Below are positions 25,150 through 32,749 of a DNA stretch of 33,785 nt, in pieces. Each line of letters opens with the position of its first letter. Within the stretch, counting starts at the first letter, position 1. The stretch comes from Caryophanales bacterium UBA4100 (GTDB lineage: Bacteria; Bacillota; Bacilli; Paenibacillales; UBA4045). The notes beneath the pieces are model-generated. The model was given only the letters and a program-made list of their open reading frames with translations. It was not told the origin of the DNA and searched no databases. The DNA lies in NCBI GenBank assembly GCA_002383285.1, contig DFXU01000056.1, positions 1-33,785 on the forward strand, read 5' to 3'. The translations under genes and the position numbers were made by a program.

Positions 25150-25244
25150 GGCTTTCTTAATGGCTATCCCACGGCCCCCAGTTAAGAATAAGAGCCGTGT
25201 TCTACGATATATATTGTTATGATTTACGAATAGGAGGAAACATT
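25150..25244 (+). promoter_or_regulatory. Probable L13 leader RNA
   Basis: CACGGC (25170-25175) and GCCGTG (25194-25199) form a perfect stem around an 18-nt loop, preceded by GGCTTTCTTAATGGC. A structured leader before rplM is known in Firmicutes (L13 leader family); its size and position match, but I cannot run a covariance model. The rplM ribosome binding site AGGAGG is at 25232-25237. Confidence 0.5.
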
Positions 25245-25682
25245 ATGCGCACGACCTTTATGGCTAACGAAACGAATACTGAACACAAATGGTATATCGT
25301 TGACGCAGCTGGTCAAACACTAGGACGCTTGTCCAGTGAAGTAGCTAGTATCATTCGCGGTAAATACAAAACAACTTTCACACCTCACGTTGATACAGGT
25401 GACTTCGTTATCGTGATCAACGCTGACCAAATACATTTAACAGGTAAGAAATGGGATCAGAAGAAATATTACCGTCATTCACAATATCCAGGCGGTCTGA
25501 AGGTAACAACAGCTAGAGTGCTTCGTGACACTCGCCCTGAACGGATTATCGAATTTGCAGTTTATGGTATGCTACCAAAGAATCGCCTTGGCGACAAGCT
25601 GAAGACGAAGCTTAAAGTATATGCTGGCAACGATCATCCACATCAAGCACAAAATCCTGCTGTATGGCAGCTTAAAGGTTAA
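25245..25682 (+). CDS. rplM: 50S ribosomal protein L13
   Basis: Early 50S assembly protein. It begins MRTTFMANETNTEHKWYIVD and has GKYKTTFTPHVDTGDFV and GMLPKNRLGDKLKTKLKVYAG. 145 residues. The ATG at 25245 lies 7 nt after AGGAGG; an in-frame start 48 nt upstream lies before the ribosome binding site and adds unlikely leader sequence. It probably forms a two-gene operon with rpsI. Confidence 0.97.
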   Translation: MRTTFMANETNTEHKWYIVDAAGQTLGRLSSEVASIIRGKYKTTFTPHVDTGDFVIVINADQIHLTGKKWDQKKYYRHSQYPGGLKVTTARVLRDTRPERIIEFAVYGMLPKNRLGDKLKTKLKVYAGNDHPHQAQNPAVWQLKG

Positions 25683-25703
25683 TAAGAGGGAGGTCTTCGA
25701 TTC

Positions 25704-26096
25704 ATGGCTCAAGTTCAATATTATGGAACAGGTCGTCGTAAGCATTCGGTAGCTAGAGTTCGTCTAATACCAGGCGAAGGACGAATCATCATTAATAAGC
25801 GTGATATCAACGATTATTTCTGCCTAGAAACACTGAAGCTAATTGTTAATCAACCATTGAAGCTTACTGACACTGTTGGTAAATATGATATTTTGATTAT
25901 CGCAGCTGGTGGAGGCACTAGTGGTCAAGCTGGGGCAATTCGTCATGGTATTTCCCGTGCATTGCTCAAAGTTGATCCGGAATACCGCGGTTCGCTGAAG
26001 AAAGCTGGCTTTCTAACTCGTGACCCACGTATGAAAGAGCGTAAAAAGTATGGATTGAAAGCAGCTCGTCGTGCTCCTCAGTTCTCCAAACGTTAA
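25704..26096 (+). CDS. rpsI: 30S ribosomal protein S9
   Basis: S9 of the 30S head touches the P-site tRNA with its C-terminal tail. YYGTGRRKHSVARVRLIPGEG, GQAGAIRHGISRALL and the C-terminal KKYGLKAARRAPQFSKR identify it. 130 residues. It follows rplM by 21 nt with its own GAGGGAGG and ends before a strong terminator. Confidence 0.98.
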   Translation: MAQVQYYGTGRRKHSVARVRLIPGEGRIIINKRDINDYFCLETLKLIVNQPLKLTDTVGKYDILIIAAGGGTSGQAGAIRHGISRALLKVDPEYRGSLKKAGFLTRDPRMKERKKYGLKAARRAPQFSKR

Positions 26097-26114
26097 TAGT
26101 CAATTTCATCTTAG

Positions 26115-26150
26115 CAGCCTCGAGTTCTTACTCGAGGCTGTTATTTTTTT
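26115..26150 (+). terminator. Intrinsic terminator after rpsI
   Basis: CAGCCTCGAG (26115-26124) pairs perfectly with CTCGAGGCTG (26131-26140) around a 6-nt loop, followed by TTATTTTTTT. It separates the ribosomal genes from the sulfur genes. Confidence 0.93.
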
Positions 26151-26210
26151 ATGCACTTCGCCTACAGCTTTCGAATACCAATACATTAGTGACTAGTTAA
26201 GAGATATGGA

Positions 26211-26238
26211 TTGACAATAACGTGGAATGTATTATAAT
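26211..26238 (+). promoter_or_regulatory. Strong sigma-A promoter of cysH-sat
   Basis: A perfect TTGACA (26211-26216) and a perfect TATAAT (26233-26238) are separated by 16 nt. Transcription should begin near 26245, just before a dyad that could hold a repressor, as expected for a strong promoter that must be shut off. Confidence 0.85.
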
Positions 26239-26252
26239 AAAATAATCTCGTT

Positions 26253-26277
26253 AATTCATACCTATTTACTAGGAATT
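26253..26277 (+). promoter_or_regulatory. Dyad overlapping the cysH transcript start, candidate repressor site
   Basis: AATTC (26253-26257) and GAATT (26273-26277) flank CATACCTATTTACTAGG, where CCTA and TAGG also mirror each other. It starts about 8 nt after the expected transcription start. Sites of the Rrf2 regulator CymR that end in GGAATT are similar from memory, but the match is not tested. Position suits repression by road-block. Confidence 0.4.
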
Positions 26278-26297
26278 CAGTACGGAGGTTTTGTCAA

Positions 26298-26990
26298 ATG
26301 AACTTATTAGAGAAAGAAGCGTTCGCAACTGAGGGAGCGACAAGGTTTGAGAATGAATCGCCGGAGGCTATTATTGCCTACGCAGCAGAGAAGTTTCAGA
26401 GCTTAACTTTAGCATGTAGCTTTGGGGCTGAGGATGTTGTATTGGTGGATATGCTTCACAGAATTAGCCCTAAGACTGATATATTTTACTTAGACACGGA
26501 TTTTCACTTCAAAGAAACTTATGAGACGAGGGATCGTCTTGCTGAGCGATATGGTATTCAATTCGTTCAGGTCAAGCCTAAGCTGACTCCTGAGGAGCAG
26601 GCAGAAGCCCATGGCGACGAGCTCTGGAAGCGTGAGCCTAATGCTTGCTGTAACATACGTAAGGTTGATTCACTCATTCATATACTAGGACAATATGAAG
26701 CTTGGATAACTGGGGTTCGTCGTGATCAAGCACCTACTAGAGCGAATACCAAGAAAGTTGAATATGACTATAAGTTTGGTCTGGTGAAATTTAACCCACT
26801 CGCTTCTTGGACCTCTGAAGATGTATGGAATTATATTCGCGACAACAATGTTATCTATAATCCACTGCACGATCAGAATTACCCAAGCATCGGTTGCCAT
26901 TATTGCACGCGACAGGTTATGCCTGGAGAAGATCCTCGGGCTGGTCGTTGGGCTGGCTCTGAGAAGACAGAATGTGGTTTGCACAAATAA
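26298..26990 (+). CDS. cysH: Adenylyl-sulfate/phosphoadenylyl-sulfate reductase, thioredoxin-dependent
   Basis: Reduces activated sulfate to sulfite. Cys117-Cys118 and Cys200-x2-Cys203 match the 4Fe-4S ligands of APS reductases, and Cys226 in the tail ECGLHK is the catalytic cysteine. SFGAED (41-46) and TGVRRDQAPTRA (138-149) bind the nucleotide. 230 residues. GGAGG lies just before the ATG. The iron-sulfur cysteines and the absence of an adjacent APS kinase (cysC) suggest APS as substrate. sat follows after 45 nt. Confidence 0.94.
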   Translation: MNLLEKEAFATEGATRFENESPEAIIAYAAEKFQSLTLACSFGAEDVVLVDMLHRISPKTDIFYLDTDFHFKETYETRDRLAERYGIQFVQVKPKLTPEEQAEAHGDELWKREPNACCNIRKVDSLIHILGQYEAWITGVRRDQAPTRANTKKVEYDYKFGLVKFNPLASWTSEDVWNYIRDNNVIYNPLHDQNYPSIGCHYCTRQVMPGEDPRAGRWAGSEKTECGLHK

Positions 26991-27035
26991 TTGATTCGTT
27001 CAGTAACAAATCTATAAACAGCGAGGAGCTTGGTC

Positions 27036-28229
27036 ATGAAAATCGTAAGGGAAACAATTAAGCCGCATGGGGGTACTCTGGTTAATCGACTTGTACCAGA
27101 GGGTGATCGGGACAAATGGTTGGACAAAGCTCGTTCCCTGCAATCTATTAAAGTTAATGCATGGACCTTATCTGATATTGATTTAATTGCGATTGGTGCG
27201 TTCTCGCCGCTTACTGGTTTTATGACGGAGAGTGACTACCATTCGGTTATTAATAACATGAAGTTAGCTAATGGTCTTGTCTGGAGCATTCCTATTACCT
27301 TCCCTATAGCTAAAGAAATTGCAAGTGAGCTTCGTATCGGTCAGCAGGTAGCCCTTGTTGGAGAACAGGACGATACAATCTATGCAGTACTTGATGTAGA
27401 AAGTATATATCTAGCTGATTTTAAAGATGAAGCGATTAAGGTATATAAGACAGACGATCAGGTGCATCCAGGTGTTAAAAATTTATTCAATCGTTCGAAT
27501 ACGTATATGGGTGGAGCCATTCACGTCCTAAATCGACCTAAGCATGATAAATTCGAGGAATTCTATTTTGACCCACAGGAAACAAGAAGGATCTTCTCAA
27601 GCAATGGTTGGAAAACAGTAGTGGGCTTCCAAACCCGAAATCCTGTGCATAGAGCTCATGAATATATTCAGAAGAGTGCAATGGAGATAGTCGACGGACT
27701 CTTCCTAAACCCATTAGTTGGAGAAACGAAGTCAGATGATATCTCAGCTGATATTCGGATGCGCAGCTATATGGCCATCCTTGAGCATTATTATCCGAAA
27801 GATCGTGTATTCTTAGGTGTATTCCCCGCCGCCATGAGATATGCAGGTCCGCGTGAGGCGATCTTCCATGCTATGGTACGTAAAAATTACGGCTGCACTC
27901 ACTTTATCGTAGGTCGTGATCATGCTGGTGTAGGTGACTACTACGGAACTTACGAAGCGCAGGAAATCTTCAGTAATTTTACTGCAGAAGAACTTGGAAT
28001 AACACCATTGTTCTTCGAGCATAGCTTCTTCTGTAAGAGATGCGGTAATATGGGAACAAGTAAAACCTGTCCGCATGATTCTTCAGATCATGTACATCTA
28101 TCAGGCACCAAGGTTCGTGCGATGCTAAGAGATGGCGTATGTCCTCCTCAAGAATTCTCTAGACCGGAAGTGGCTGAAATCTTAATTGAAGGTATGTCCG
28201 AGAAGTTAATTTCTGCTGCAGGTATCTAA
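27036..28229 (+). CDS. sat: Sulfate adenylyltransferase (ATP sulfurylase)
   Basis: Makes adenylyl sulfate from ATP and sulfate. QTRNPVHRAHE (199-209) and GRDHAGVG (293-300) are the ATP-binding motifs of the homo-oligomeric Sat type, unlike CysD/CysN. CKRCGNMGTSKTCPH near 333-347 looks like a small zinc-binding cluster found in many bacterial Sat proteins. 397 residues. The ATG at 27036 lies 7 nt after GAGGAG; a TTG two codons earlier is rejected. It feeds APS to CysH. No APS kinase, sulfite reductase or sulfate permease is nearby. Confidence 0.95.
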   Translation: MKIVRETIKPHGGTLVNRLVPEGDRDKWLDKARSLQSIKVNAWTLSDIDLIAIGAFSPLTGFMTESDYHSVINNMKLANGLVWSIPITFPIAKEIASELRIGQQVALVGEQDDTIYAVLDVESIYLADFKDEAIKVYKTDDQVHPGVKNLFNRSNTYMGGAIHVLNRPKHDKFEEFYFDPQETRRIFSSNGWKTVVGFQTRNPVHRAHEYIQKSAMEIVDGLFLNPLVGETKSDDISADIRMRSYMAILEHYYPKDRVFLGVFPAAMRYAGPREAIFHAMVRKNYGCTHFIVGRDHAGVGDYYGTYEAQEIFSNFTAEELGITPLFFEHSFFCKRCGNMGTSKTCPHDSSDHVHLSGTKVRAMLRDGVCPPQEFSRPEVAEILIEGMSEKLISAAGI

Positions 28230-28278
28230 CGAATACAGCTAACTCCATATATTTGTCCGCTAAGATTTCATTCAGTAG

Positions 28279-28307
28279 GCATATTCAACCACCCTGTCCC
28301 ATATTCT
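28279..28307 (+). promoter_or_regulatory. Sigma-E-like promoter for cwlD
   Basis: GCATATT (28279-28285) matches the sigma-E -35 pattern KMATATT fully. CATATTCT (28300-28307) matches the -10 pattern CATACAHT at six of eight positions. The 14-nt gap is suitable. In B. subtilis cwlD is expressed in the mother cell under sigma-E, which fits. Confidence 0.45.
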
Positions 28308-28362
28308 GTAATGGCAGACTTCCTAGAGGGAGTCATCGTTACAAATGGCGAGGTGGTTTTTT
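28287..28362 (+). terminator. Nested terminator-like structure between sat and cwlD
   Basis: Outer arms AACCACC (28287-28293) and GGTGGTT (28352-28358) are perfectly complementary and end in a run of six T (28357-28362). Inside, TGTAA pairs with TTACA (right arm 28339-28343), and GACTTCC pairs with GGGAGTC (7 bp, one wobble) around a TAGA loop. It could stop cysH-sat read-through. The right arm contains the cwlD ribosome binding site AGGTGG. Confidence 0.5.
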
Positions 28363-28365
28363 CTT

Positions 28366-29121
28366 ATGCATAGAAAGCGTAAACGAATGTTCATCTGGAT
28401 TTCATACAAGGGTATGTACAGAATTTTATTAAGTCTTGCAACAATTATTCTGTTATTCACCCTAATCACTTATGATTTCTCTTCAACCAAGACGTGGACC
28501 CATTGGACATTGCCCTTATCCGGCAAGATCATTGCCCTAGATGCAGGGCATGGGGGAGTTGATGGTGGTGCAGAGAGCGCGAGTGGTATCACGGAGAAGG
28601 ATATCACCTTGAAGCTTGCATTGCAGGTTAGAGACTATCTACAGCAAGCCGGTGCACTAGTGGTGATGACACGTGAGTCTGACCATGATCTAGCCTCAGC
28701 TGGAACGAAGGGCTTCAGTAGGCGTAAGACCGAGGATCTGGTTAATCGGGCAAAGCTTATTAAGCAAGAACAAGCTGATTTACTAATAACCATACACCTA
28801 AACAGTGTGCCTTCTTCAAGGTGGAGAGGGGCACAAACTTTCTATTATCCCAAGCGAGCAGAGAGTAAGCGGTTAGCCACTTTCATCCAAGAGGAAATTC
28901 GTTTGAATATGAAAAATACAAATCGACATGCGAATACTGCGCAGACGTTATATTTGTTGAAGGTTCTAACGATTCCAACAGCTTTAGTAGAGGTAGGGTT
29001 TCTATCCAATCCAGAGGAAGCACGTTTATTAGACGATGAATTGTACCAGAATAAGCTAGCTGCATCAATTTATCGAGGTATTCTTCGCTATAACTCTGGT
29101 GAACAAATTGGAACGCCATAG
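28366..29121 (+). CDS. cwlD: N-acetylmuramoyl-L-alanine amidase, CwlD type
   Basis: Cleaves the stem peptide from muramic acid as the first step of muramic-delta-lactam formation in spore cortex. A membrane segment at residues 17-36 precedes an Amidase_3 domain. Zinc ligands are His62 (DAGHGG), Glu77 and His144 (TIHLNS), and the catalytic Glu209 is in VEVGFLSN. The ATG at 28366 follows AGGTGG by 9 nt and gives 251 residues; an in-frame ATG at 28345 would add seven residues but has a ribosome binding site 14 nt away. Position before salA and gerD matches B. subtilis. Confidence 0.92.
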   Translation: MHRKRKRMFIWISYKGMYRILLSLATIILLFTLITYDFSSTKTWTHWTLPLSGKIIALDAGHGGVDGGAESASGITEKDITLKLALQVRDYLQQAGALVVMTRESDHDLASAGTKGFSRRKTEDLVNRAKLIKQEQADLLITIHLNSVPSSRWRGAQTFYYPKRAESKRLATFIQEEIRLNMKNTNRHANTAQTLYLLKVLTIPTALVEVGFLSNPEEARLLDDELYQNKLAASIYRGILRYNSGEQIGTP

Positions 29122-29136
29122 ATGTCGTGTTATAAT
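29108..29136 (+). promoter_or_regulatory. Sigma-A promoter of salA
   Basis: TTGGAA (29108-29113), inside the last codons of cwlD, and a perfect TATAAT (29131-29136) lie 17 nt apart. This separates vegetative expression of salA from the sporulation gene before it. GTCG-GTTAT and ATAAC-CGAC just downstream can form an imperfect hairpin. Confidence 0.6.
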
Positions 29137-29222
29137 ATAATCTCATGAATTAATCTCATAACAGCGACAACATTATGGATTGATTCTGCACTAGCAAATT
29201 CAGGTGATGGGATGTTGATATC

Positions 29223-30299
29223 ATGACAACAAAAGAACAGGTTGTAGAAGCATTAGTCCAACTGCGCGATCCACAGCTGAATCAGAGCTTGGTGGAGCAT
29301 AATCAAATACGAGATATCTTAGTTAAGGATAAGAAAGTGAATATGACATTGCAGCTGTCGTTGTTAAATGATGATATTCAAGCAACAATAAGGAATCAAA
29401 TTGAGGAAGCTTTGAAGCCCTTAGGTATCGAGGAATGTCATTTGCGATTCCGTGAGCTTCCTAAGGAGTCAGGACTTGATGAGATGCAACAACGTCGACA
29501 AGCTGAGCTCAAGTCACAGGGTCAGGGGATGCCAGCCCTATTGTCTCCAGATTCAAAAACTCAGTTTGTTGCCGTTGCAAGCGGTAAAGGTGGTGTAGGT
29601 AAATCAACAGTCACCGTTAATCTTGCAGTTGCTCTAGCGCGTAGAGGTAAGAAGGTCGGTATAATGGACTGTGATATTTATGGATTCTCTGTTCCTGATA
29701 TGATGGCAATTGATGAACAGCCAGAGCTTGTTGAGGAACGTCTCATACCGTCAAGTAAATTTGGAGTTAAGGTCATATCCATGGGCTTCTTCGTCCAAGA
29801 TAATGCGCCGGTCATCTGGCGTGGTCCAATGCTTGGGAAGATGCTCAAAAACTTCTTCAATGAAGTAAATTGGGGTGAGATTGAATATATGCTATTGGAT
29901 TTACCTCCCGGAACAGGGGATATTGCACTAGATATTCACCAGATGATTCCGAATAGCAAAGAGGTCATCGTTACTACACCTCATGCTACAGCAGCGTTTG
30001 TCGCCGCTCGTGCAGGTGCTATGGCACTACATACGAATCATGATATTATTGGTGTCGTAGAGAACATGTCCTATTACGAATGCGGATCCTGTGGCGAGAA
30101 GGATTATGTCTTTGGACGTGGTGGAGGAGCAAAGCTTGCAGAGGAGCTTCACACCGAATTACTTGCTCAGATTCCTTTGGGAGCCCCTGATAATCACCAA
30201 TCTGAAGCAGATTATGCACCCTCGATTTACAAGGAACAATCGGCAACAGGGCAAACTTATCTTGAGATGGCTGATAAGATTATTGCTAAGTTTAACTGA
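29223..30299 (+). CDS. salA: Mrp/NBP35-family iron-sulfur carrier ATPase, SalA-like
   Basis: The N-terminal part (1-100) is a DUF59/MIP18-like domain with RDPQLNQSLVE. The deviant P-loop SGKGGVGKST is at 120-129, and DLPPGTGD at 227-233 is the Mrp signature. Cys287 and Cys290 form the CxxC Fe-S motif in YECGSCG. 358 residues. In B. subtilis the same locus encodes SalA, a positive regulator acting through scoC. Fe-S carrier function is the family's general role. The ribosome binding site is weak (AGGTGATGGGATG, spread over 29202-29214). Confidence 0.9.
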   Translation: MTTKEQVVEALVQLRDPQLNQSLVEHNQIRDILVKDKKVNMTLQLSLLNDDIQATIRNQIEEALKPLGIEECHLRFRELPKESGLDEMQQRRQAELKSQGQGMPALLSPDSKTQFVAVASGKGGVGKSTVTVNLAVALARRGKKVGIMDCDIYGFSVPDMMAIDEQPELVEERLIPSSKFGVKVISMGFFVQDNAPVIWRGPMLGKMLKNFFNEVNWGEIEYMLLDLPPGTGDIALDIHQMIPNSKEVIVTTPHATAAFVAARAGAMALHTNHDIIGVVENMSYYECGSCGEKDYVFGRGGGAKLAEELHTELLAQIPLGAPDNHQSEADYAPSIYKEQSATGQTYLEMADKIIAKFN

Positions 30300-30333
30300 A
30301 TATTCCCAAACTACACGATAGAATAATATGCAA

Positions 30334-30376
30334 GAATTAGCCGCGGTTGTTAATAAGACACTTCCGCGTCTAATTC
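30334..30376. terminator. Bidirectional terminator candidate between salA and gerD
   Basis: GAATTAG-C-CGCGG (30334-30346) pairs with CCGCG-T-CTAATTC (30364-30376), 12 of 13 positions. It lies between converging genes. On the plus strand a T-rich stretch follows at a distance; on the minus strand no clear T-run follows, so strength is uncertain. Confidence 0.55.
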
Positions 30377-30378
30377 GC

Positions 30379-30981
30379 TTATTGTTCTTCTTCCTTTTTC
30401 TTCGGCTTTGCTTCTTCCTCCATTACCTTCTTCATTAGCTCCATCAGCTCTGTCTTGAACAATGGATTTTCCAATGCTTCCTGGAACACCGTCATCGCTT
30501 GTTTACGATAGGCTTTACCTTTTAATGTGTCTAATAATATTTTCTCGAACTCAGGGTTCTTCATTACCTCTACGAGCATAGTCTGATATTCGGGGTCCTT
30601 CATTAAATCCTTGTGTAACTGCTTATTGTCTTTGGATACTGCTTTGGCAAATTCGCCAGCGAATTTCGGATCGGTCATCATCTTCTCTAGATGCTTTGGA
30701 TAACTTGGGTCAGTAAGCACATCTTTAACGGCAACTTGAATTTGCTTCCCTTCGGGTGTATTTAGAAGCTTGATAGCACCGCCACCGCCTTCAGAGCCTT
30801 GCTCCTCCGATGCCTTCTTGATCGCTTTCTTGGCTTCCTCTGATTCGAGAATGTCGAGCACCATGGACTTTGTATCTTTATAGTTCTGCATGCCCCCGGC
30901 CTGACTGTCGGATCCGCAGGCTGTAAGTAGCAGGAATACACAAGCAATGGGAACGAATCGGTATATGTGCTGTATGATCAA
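30379..30981 (-). CDS. gerD: Spore germination lipoprotein GerD
   Basis: Inner spore membrane lipoprotein needed for clustering of germinant receptors. A short signal peptide ends in the lipobox LLTAC (Cys22). The body has repeated helices such as MMTDPKFAGEFAKAVSKDNK and LMKDPEYQTMLVEVMKNPEFE, typical of GerD; the C-terminus is very lysine/glutamate-rich. I chose the TTG at 30981, about 10 nt after GAGGGGG; a TTG at 30990 is only 1 nt away from it. About 200 residues. An 8-bp inverted repeat TTAAGGAA/TTCCTTAA (31003-31032) lies in its upstream region. Confidence 0.9.
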   Translation of the reverse strand: MIIQHIYRFVPIACVFLLLTACGSDSQAGGMQNYKDTKSMVLDILESEEAKKAIKKASEEQGSEGGGGAIKLLNTPEGKQIQVAVKDVLTDPSYPKHLEKMMTDPKFAGEFAKAVSKDNKQLHKDLMKDPEYQTMLVEVMKNPEFEKILLDTLKGKAYRKQAMTVFQEALENPLFKTELMELMKKVMEEEAKPKKKEEEQ

Positions 30982-31046
30982 TGTGACCAAGCCCCCTCAG
31001 TATTAAGGAACAACCGAATGATGATTCCTTAAGGTAATGTTCTATG

Positions 31047-31075
31047 TATTATGTGTATTTTGTCACCAATTATGT
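31047..31075 (-). promoter_or_regulatory. Sigma-G-like promoter for gerD
   Basis: On the minus strand ACATA (31075-31071) matches four of five of the GHATR -35 pattern. CATAATA (31053-31047) fits the CATNHTA -10 pattern fully, with a 17-nt gap. gerD is forespore-expressed under sigma-G in B. subtilis, in agreement. Confidence 0.4.
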
Positions 31076-31244
31076 TGGGAGTGAGCTATTGAATCTGTTA
31101 CAATATTGGGGGGAATCACCAGAGGGAACAGGCAAATCTTTACTTTGATTCATTTCACAACAAAAAAATAGGAAGCCCATCGAACAATTGATGTGAATGC
31201 TGAAAAATGTTGGGCAGTAATAATGAAATTAGGGAGAGATTCTG

Positions 31245-31826
31245 ATGACAATAAGAAATTGGGTTATTATGTTCTGGTCTACACTTCTCATTGGGGGAGC
31301 TGCGGCGGTTGTAGTTGGACTATTGCTGGCCCTAGCAGATGGAGAGTTATTCCAGTGGAATGTGCTGGAGTTTGGTTACAATGTATTATCAATGACCCTA
31401 GCTGGATTCATGTTCAGTATCCTTAGCCAGATGTTCTTCTTTGCCTATATGACCCTGAATTATATAGCGAGGGATATGTTTCGCAGACCATCCACATGGA
31501 AGTTAGTGCAATTATTCTTCATTATTACAATTCCTTTTGAGATCTACATGTTCTTATGGGAAGGATCGACAATCAAATTTGTGCTCCAAATAGGAATTAT
31601 GCTGATTCTATCCATCATAGTGGCATATTGGAAGGTAAGGTTGACCAACCCGAACGCGTTCATACCTAGCTTATTCTTCATGTTCGTATTCACATTAGTG
31701 GAAACGGCAATTGCCATACAAGTGAGTAATGATGAAGCCACGCTGCTTATGGCATCTGCTTTGTTAGCTTGTAACGCATGGCAGCTTCTAAGATTGCACA
31801 AGGTAATTAAGAAGATAGAGAGCTGA
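31245..31826 (+). CDS. kbaA: KinB-signalling activation membrane protein KbaA
   Basis: Membrane protein with about six hydrophobic segments, among them WVIMFWSTLLIGGAAAVVVG, FSILSQMFFFAYMTLNYIA and LVQLFFIITIPFEIYMFLW. 193 residues. In B. subtilis KbaA supports the sensor kinase KinB at the start of the Spo0A phosphorelay. GGGAGA lies about 8 nt before the ATG. A weak promoter TTGGGA (31075) with TACAAT (31099) lies upstream. No kinB is visible, so its partner must be elsewhere. Confidence 0.87.
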   Translation: MTIRNWVIMFWSTLLIGGAAAVVVGLLLALADGELFQWNVLEFGYNVLSMTLAGFMFSILSQMFFFAYMTLNYIARDMFRRPSTWKLVQLFFIITIPFEIYMFLWEGSTIKFVLQIGIMLILSIIVAYWKVRLTNPNAFIPSLFFMFVFTLVETAIAIQVSNDEATLLMASALLACNAWQLLRLHKVIKKIES

Positions 31827-31840
31827 CTTTGCGTCAGCTC
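31820..31840. other. 8-bp hairpin between convergent kbaA and pdaB
   Basis: GAGCTGAC (31820-31827) pairs with GTCAGCTC (31833-31840) around a 5-nt loop. It overlaps both stop regions, with only 7 nt between genes. No T-tract is seen on either strand, so termination strength is doubtful. Confidence 0.45.
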
Positions 31841-32604
31841 CCTTGGTCTGGCACCTTCGTGCCATTCACCTCAGTTAATTGCAGCATCTCAGAAACCGTG
31901 GCGAATTCATAACCCTTCGTGCGTAATTCATCAATAATAGTAGGAAGTGCAAGATGGGTTTGTTTACAGGAGTCGCTCGCGTGCAATAATACAATATCAC
32001 CGGGATGAGCTCTACTAACCACTCGTTGGATAATATTGTCCGCTCCTTTGTTCATCCAATCATGGGAATCCGTATCCCACTGTATAACTTTATATCCGAG
32101 GTCATTAGCCACCTGCAGGACTCTCTTGTCGAAATCACCATTGGGCATTCGTATAAGGTTAGGACTCTTGCCAGTCATCTCAGATAGGATACCGTGAGCA
32201 GTTTGGATCTGTTTGCGAATATCCTCATTGCTAAGCTGACTATAATTCACATGCTTGTGCCCATGGCTACCAATCTCGTATCCGGCGTCGATAATCTTCT
32301 TCACAATCTCTGGATGGCTGCTACTCCATGGAGAGGATAAGAAGAACGTCGCTTTTTTTACGCCCTTCTCCTGGAGGATTTGGAGTATCGGTTCTGCTCG
32401 CTTCTCGCCCCAGCTGATGTCGAAGGTGAGAGATATTACCTTCTTGTCGGTTACTACACTGTAGATGGCCGCGGGCTCATTGTAGGAGAATACTGAAATT
32501 TGATCCTTCTCTACATAGACAACTCCGATGCTAAACAGGATAGCTATTCCAATAATAAAATAGCGCTTCAGCTTTCTTCCATTGAACACATAGAAAAAAT
32601 TCAC
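31834..32604 (-). CDS. pdaB: Polysaccharide deacetylase family sporulation protein PdaB
   Basis: NodB-fold protein needed to keep the spore cortex stable. One membrane segment lies at residues 14-31. The metal-binding residues are Asp62 in TFDISWGE and His114/His118 in SHGHKH. The usual TFDDGP is replaced by TFDISWG, as I recall for PdaB/YbaN. 256 residues. The GTG start is preceded by AAGGGGG with a 9-nt gap. It converges on kbaA, as in B. subtilis. Confidence 0.92.
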   Translation of the reverse strand: MNFFYVFNGRKLKRYFIIGIAILFSIGVVYVEKDQISVFSYNEPAAIYSVVTDKKVISLTFDISWGEKRAEPILQILQEKGVKKATFFLSSPWSSSHPEIVKKIIDAGYEIGSHGHKHVNYSQLSNEDIRKQIQTAHGILSEMTGKSPNLIRMPNGDFDKRVLQVANDLGYKVIQWDTDSHDWMNKGADNIIQRVVSRAHPGDIVLLHASDSCKQTHLALPTIIDELRTKGYEFATVSEMLQLTEVNGTKVPDQGS

Positions 32605-32749
32605 CTTTATTGGCCCCCTTTAATTATTGTATTAGAGCTTGCTTAATATGGCGCAGATCTGATCGAGCTCTGTTATTAACATAACTATGCTCGTACTAGA
32701 AAGTTATGCGGGATTTGTCCAAAAGTTGAATTGAATGAGAGGTGACATG

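Noticed and set aside
25197..25244. Longer N-terminus for rplM
   Set aside because: The upstream start lies in the leader before the AGGAGG; the family begins at MRTTFMA.
32605..32680. Sigma-E promoter for pdaB on the minus strand (CCATATT and AATACAAT)
   Set aside because: Both boxes are close to consensus, but the gap is about 11 nt where 13-15 is usual.
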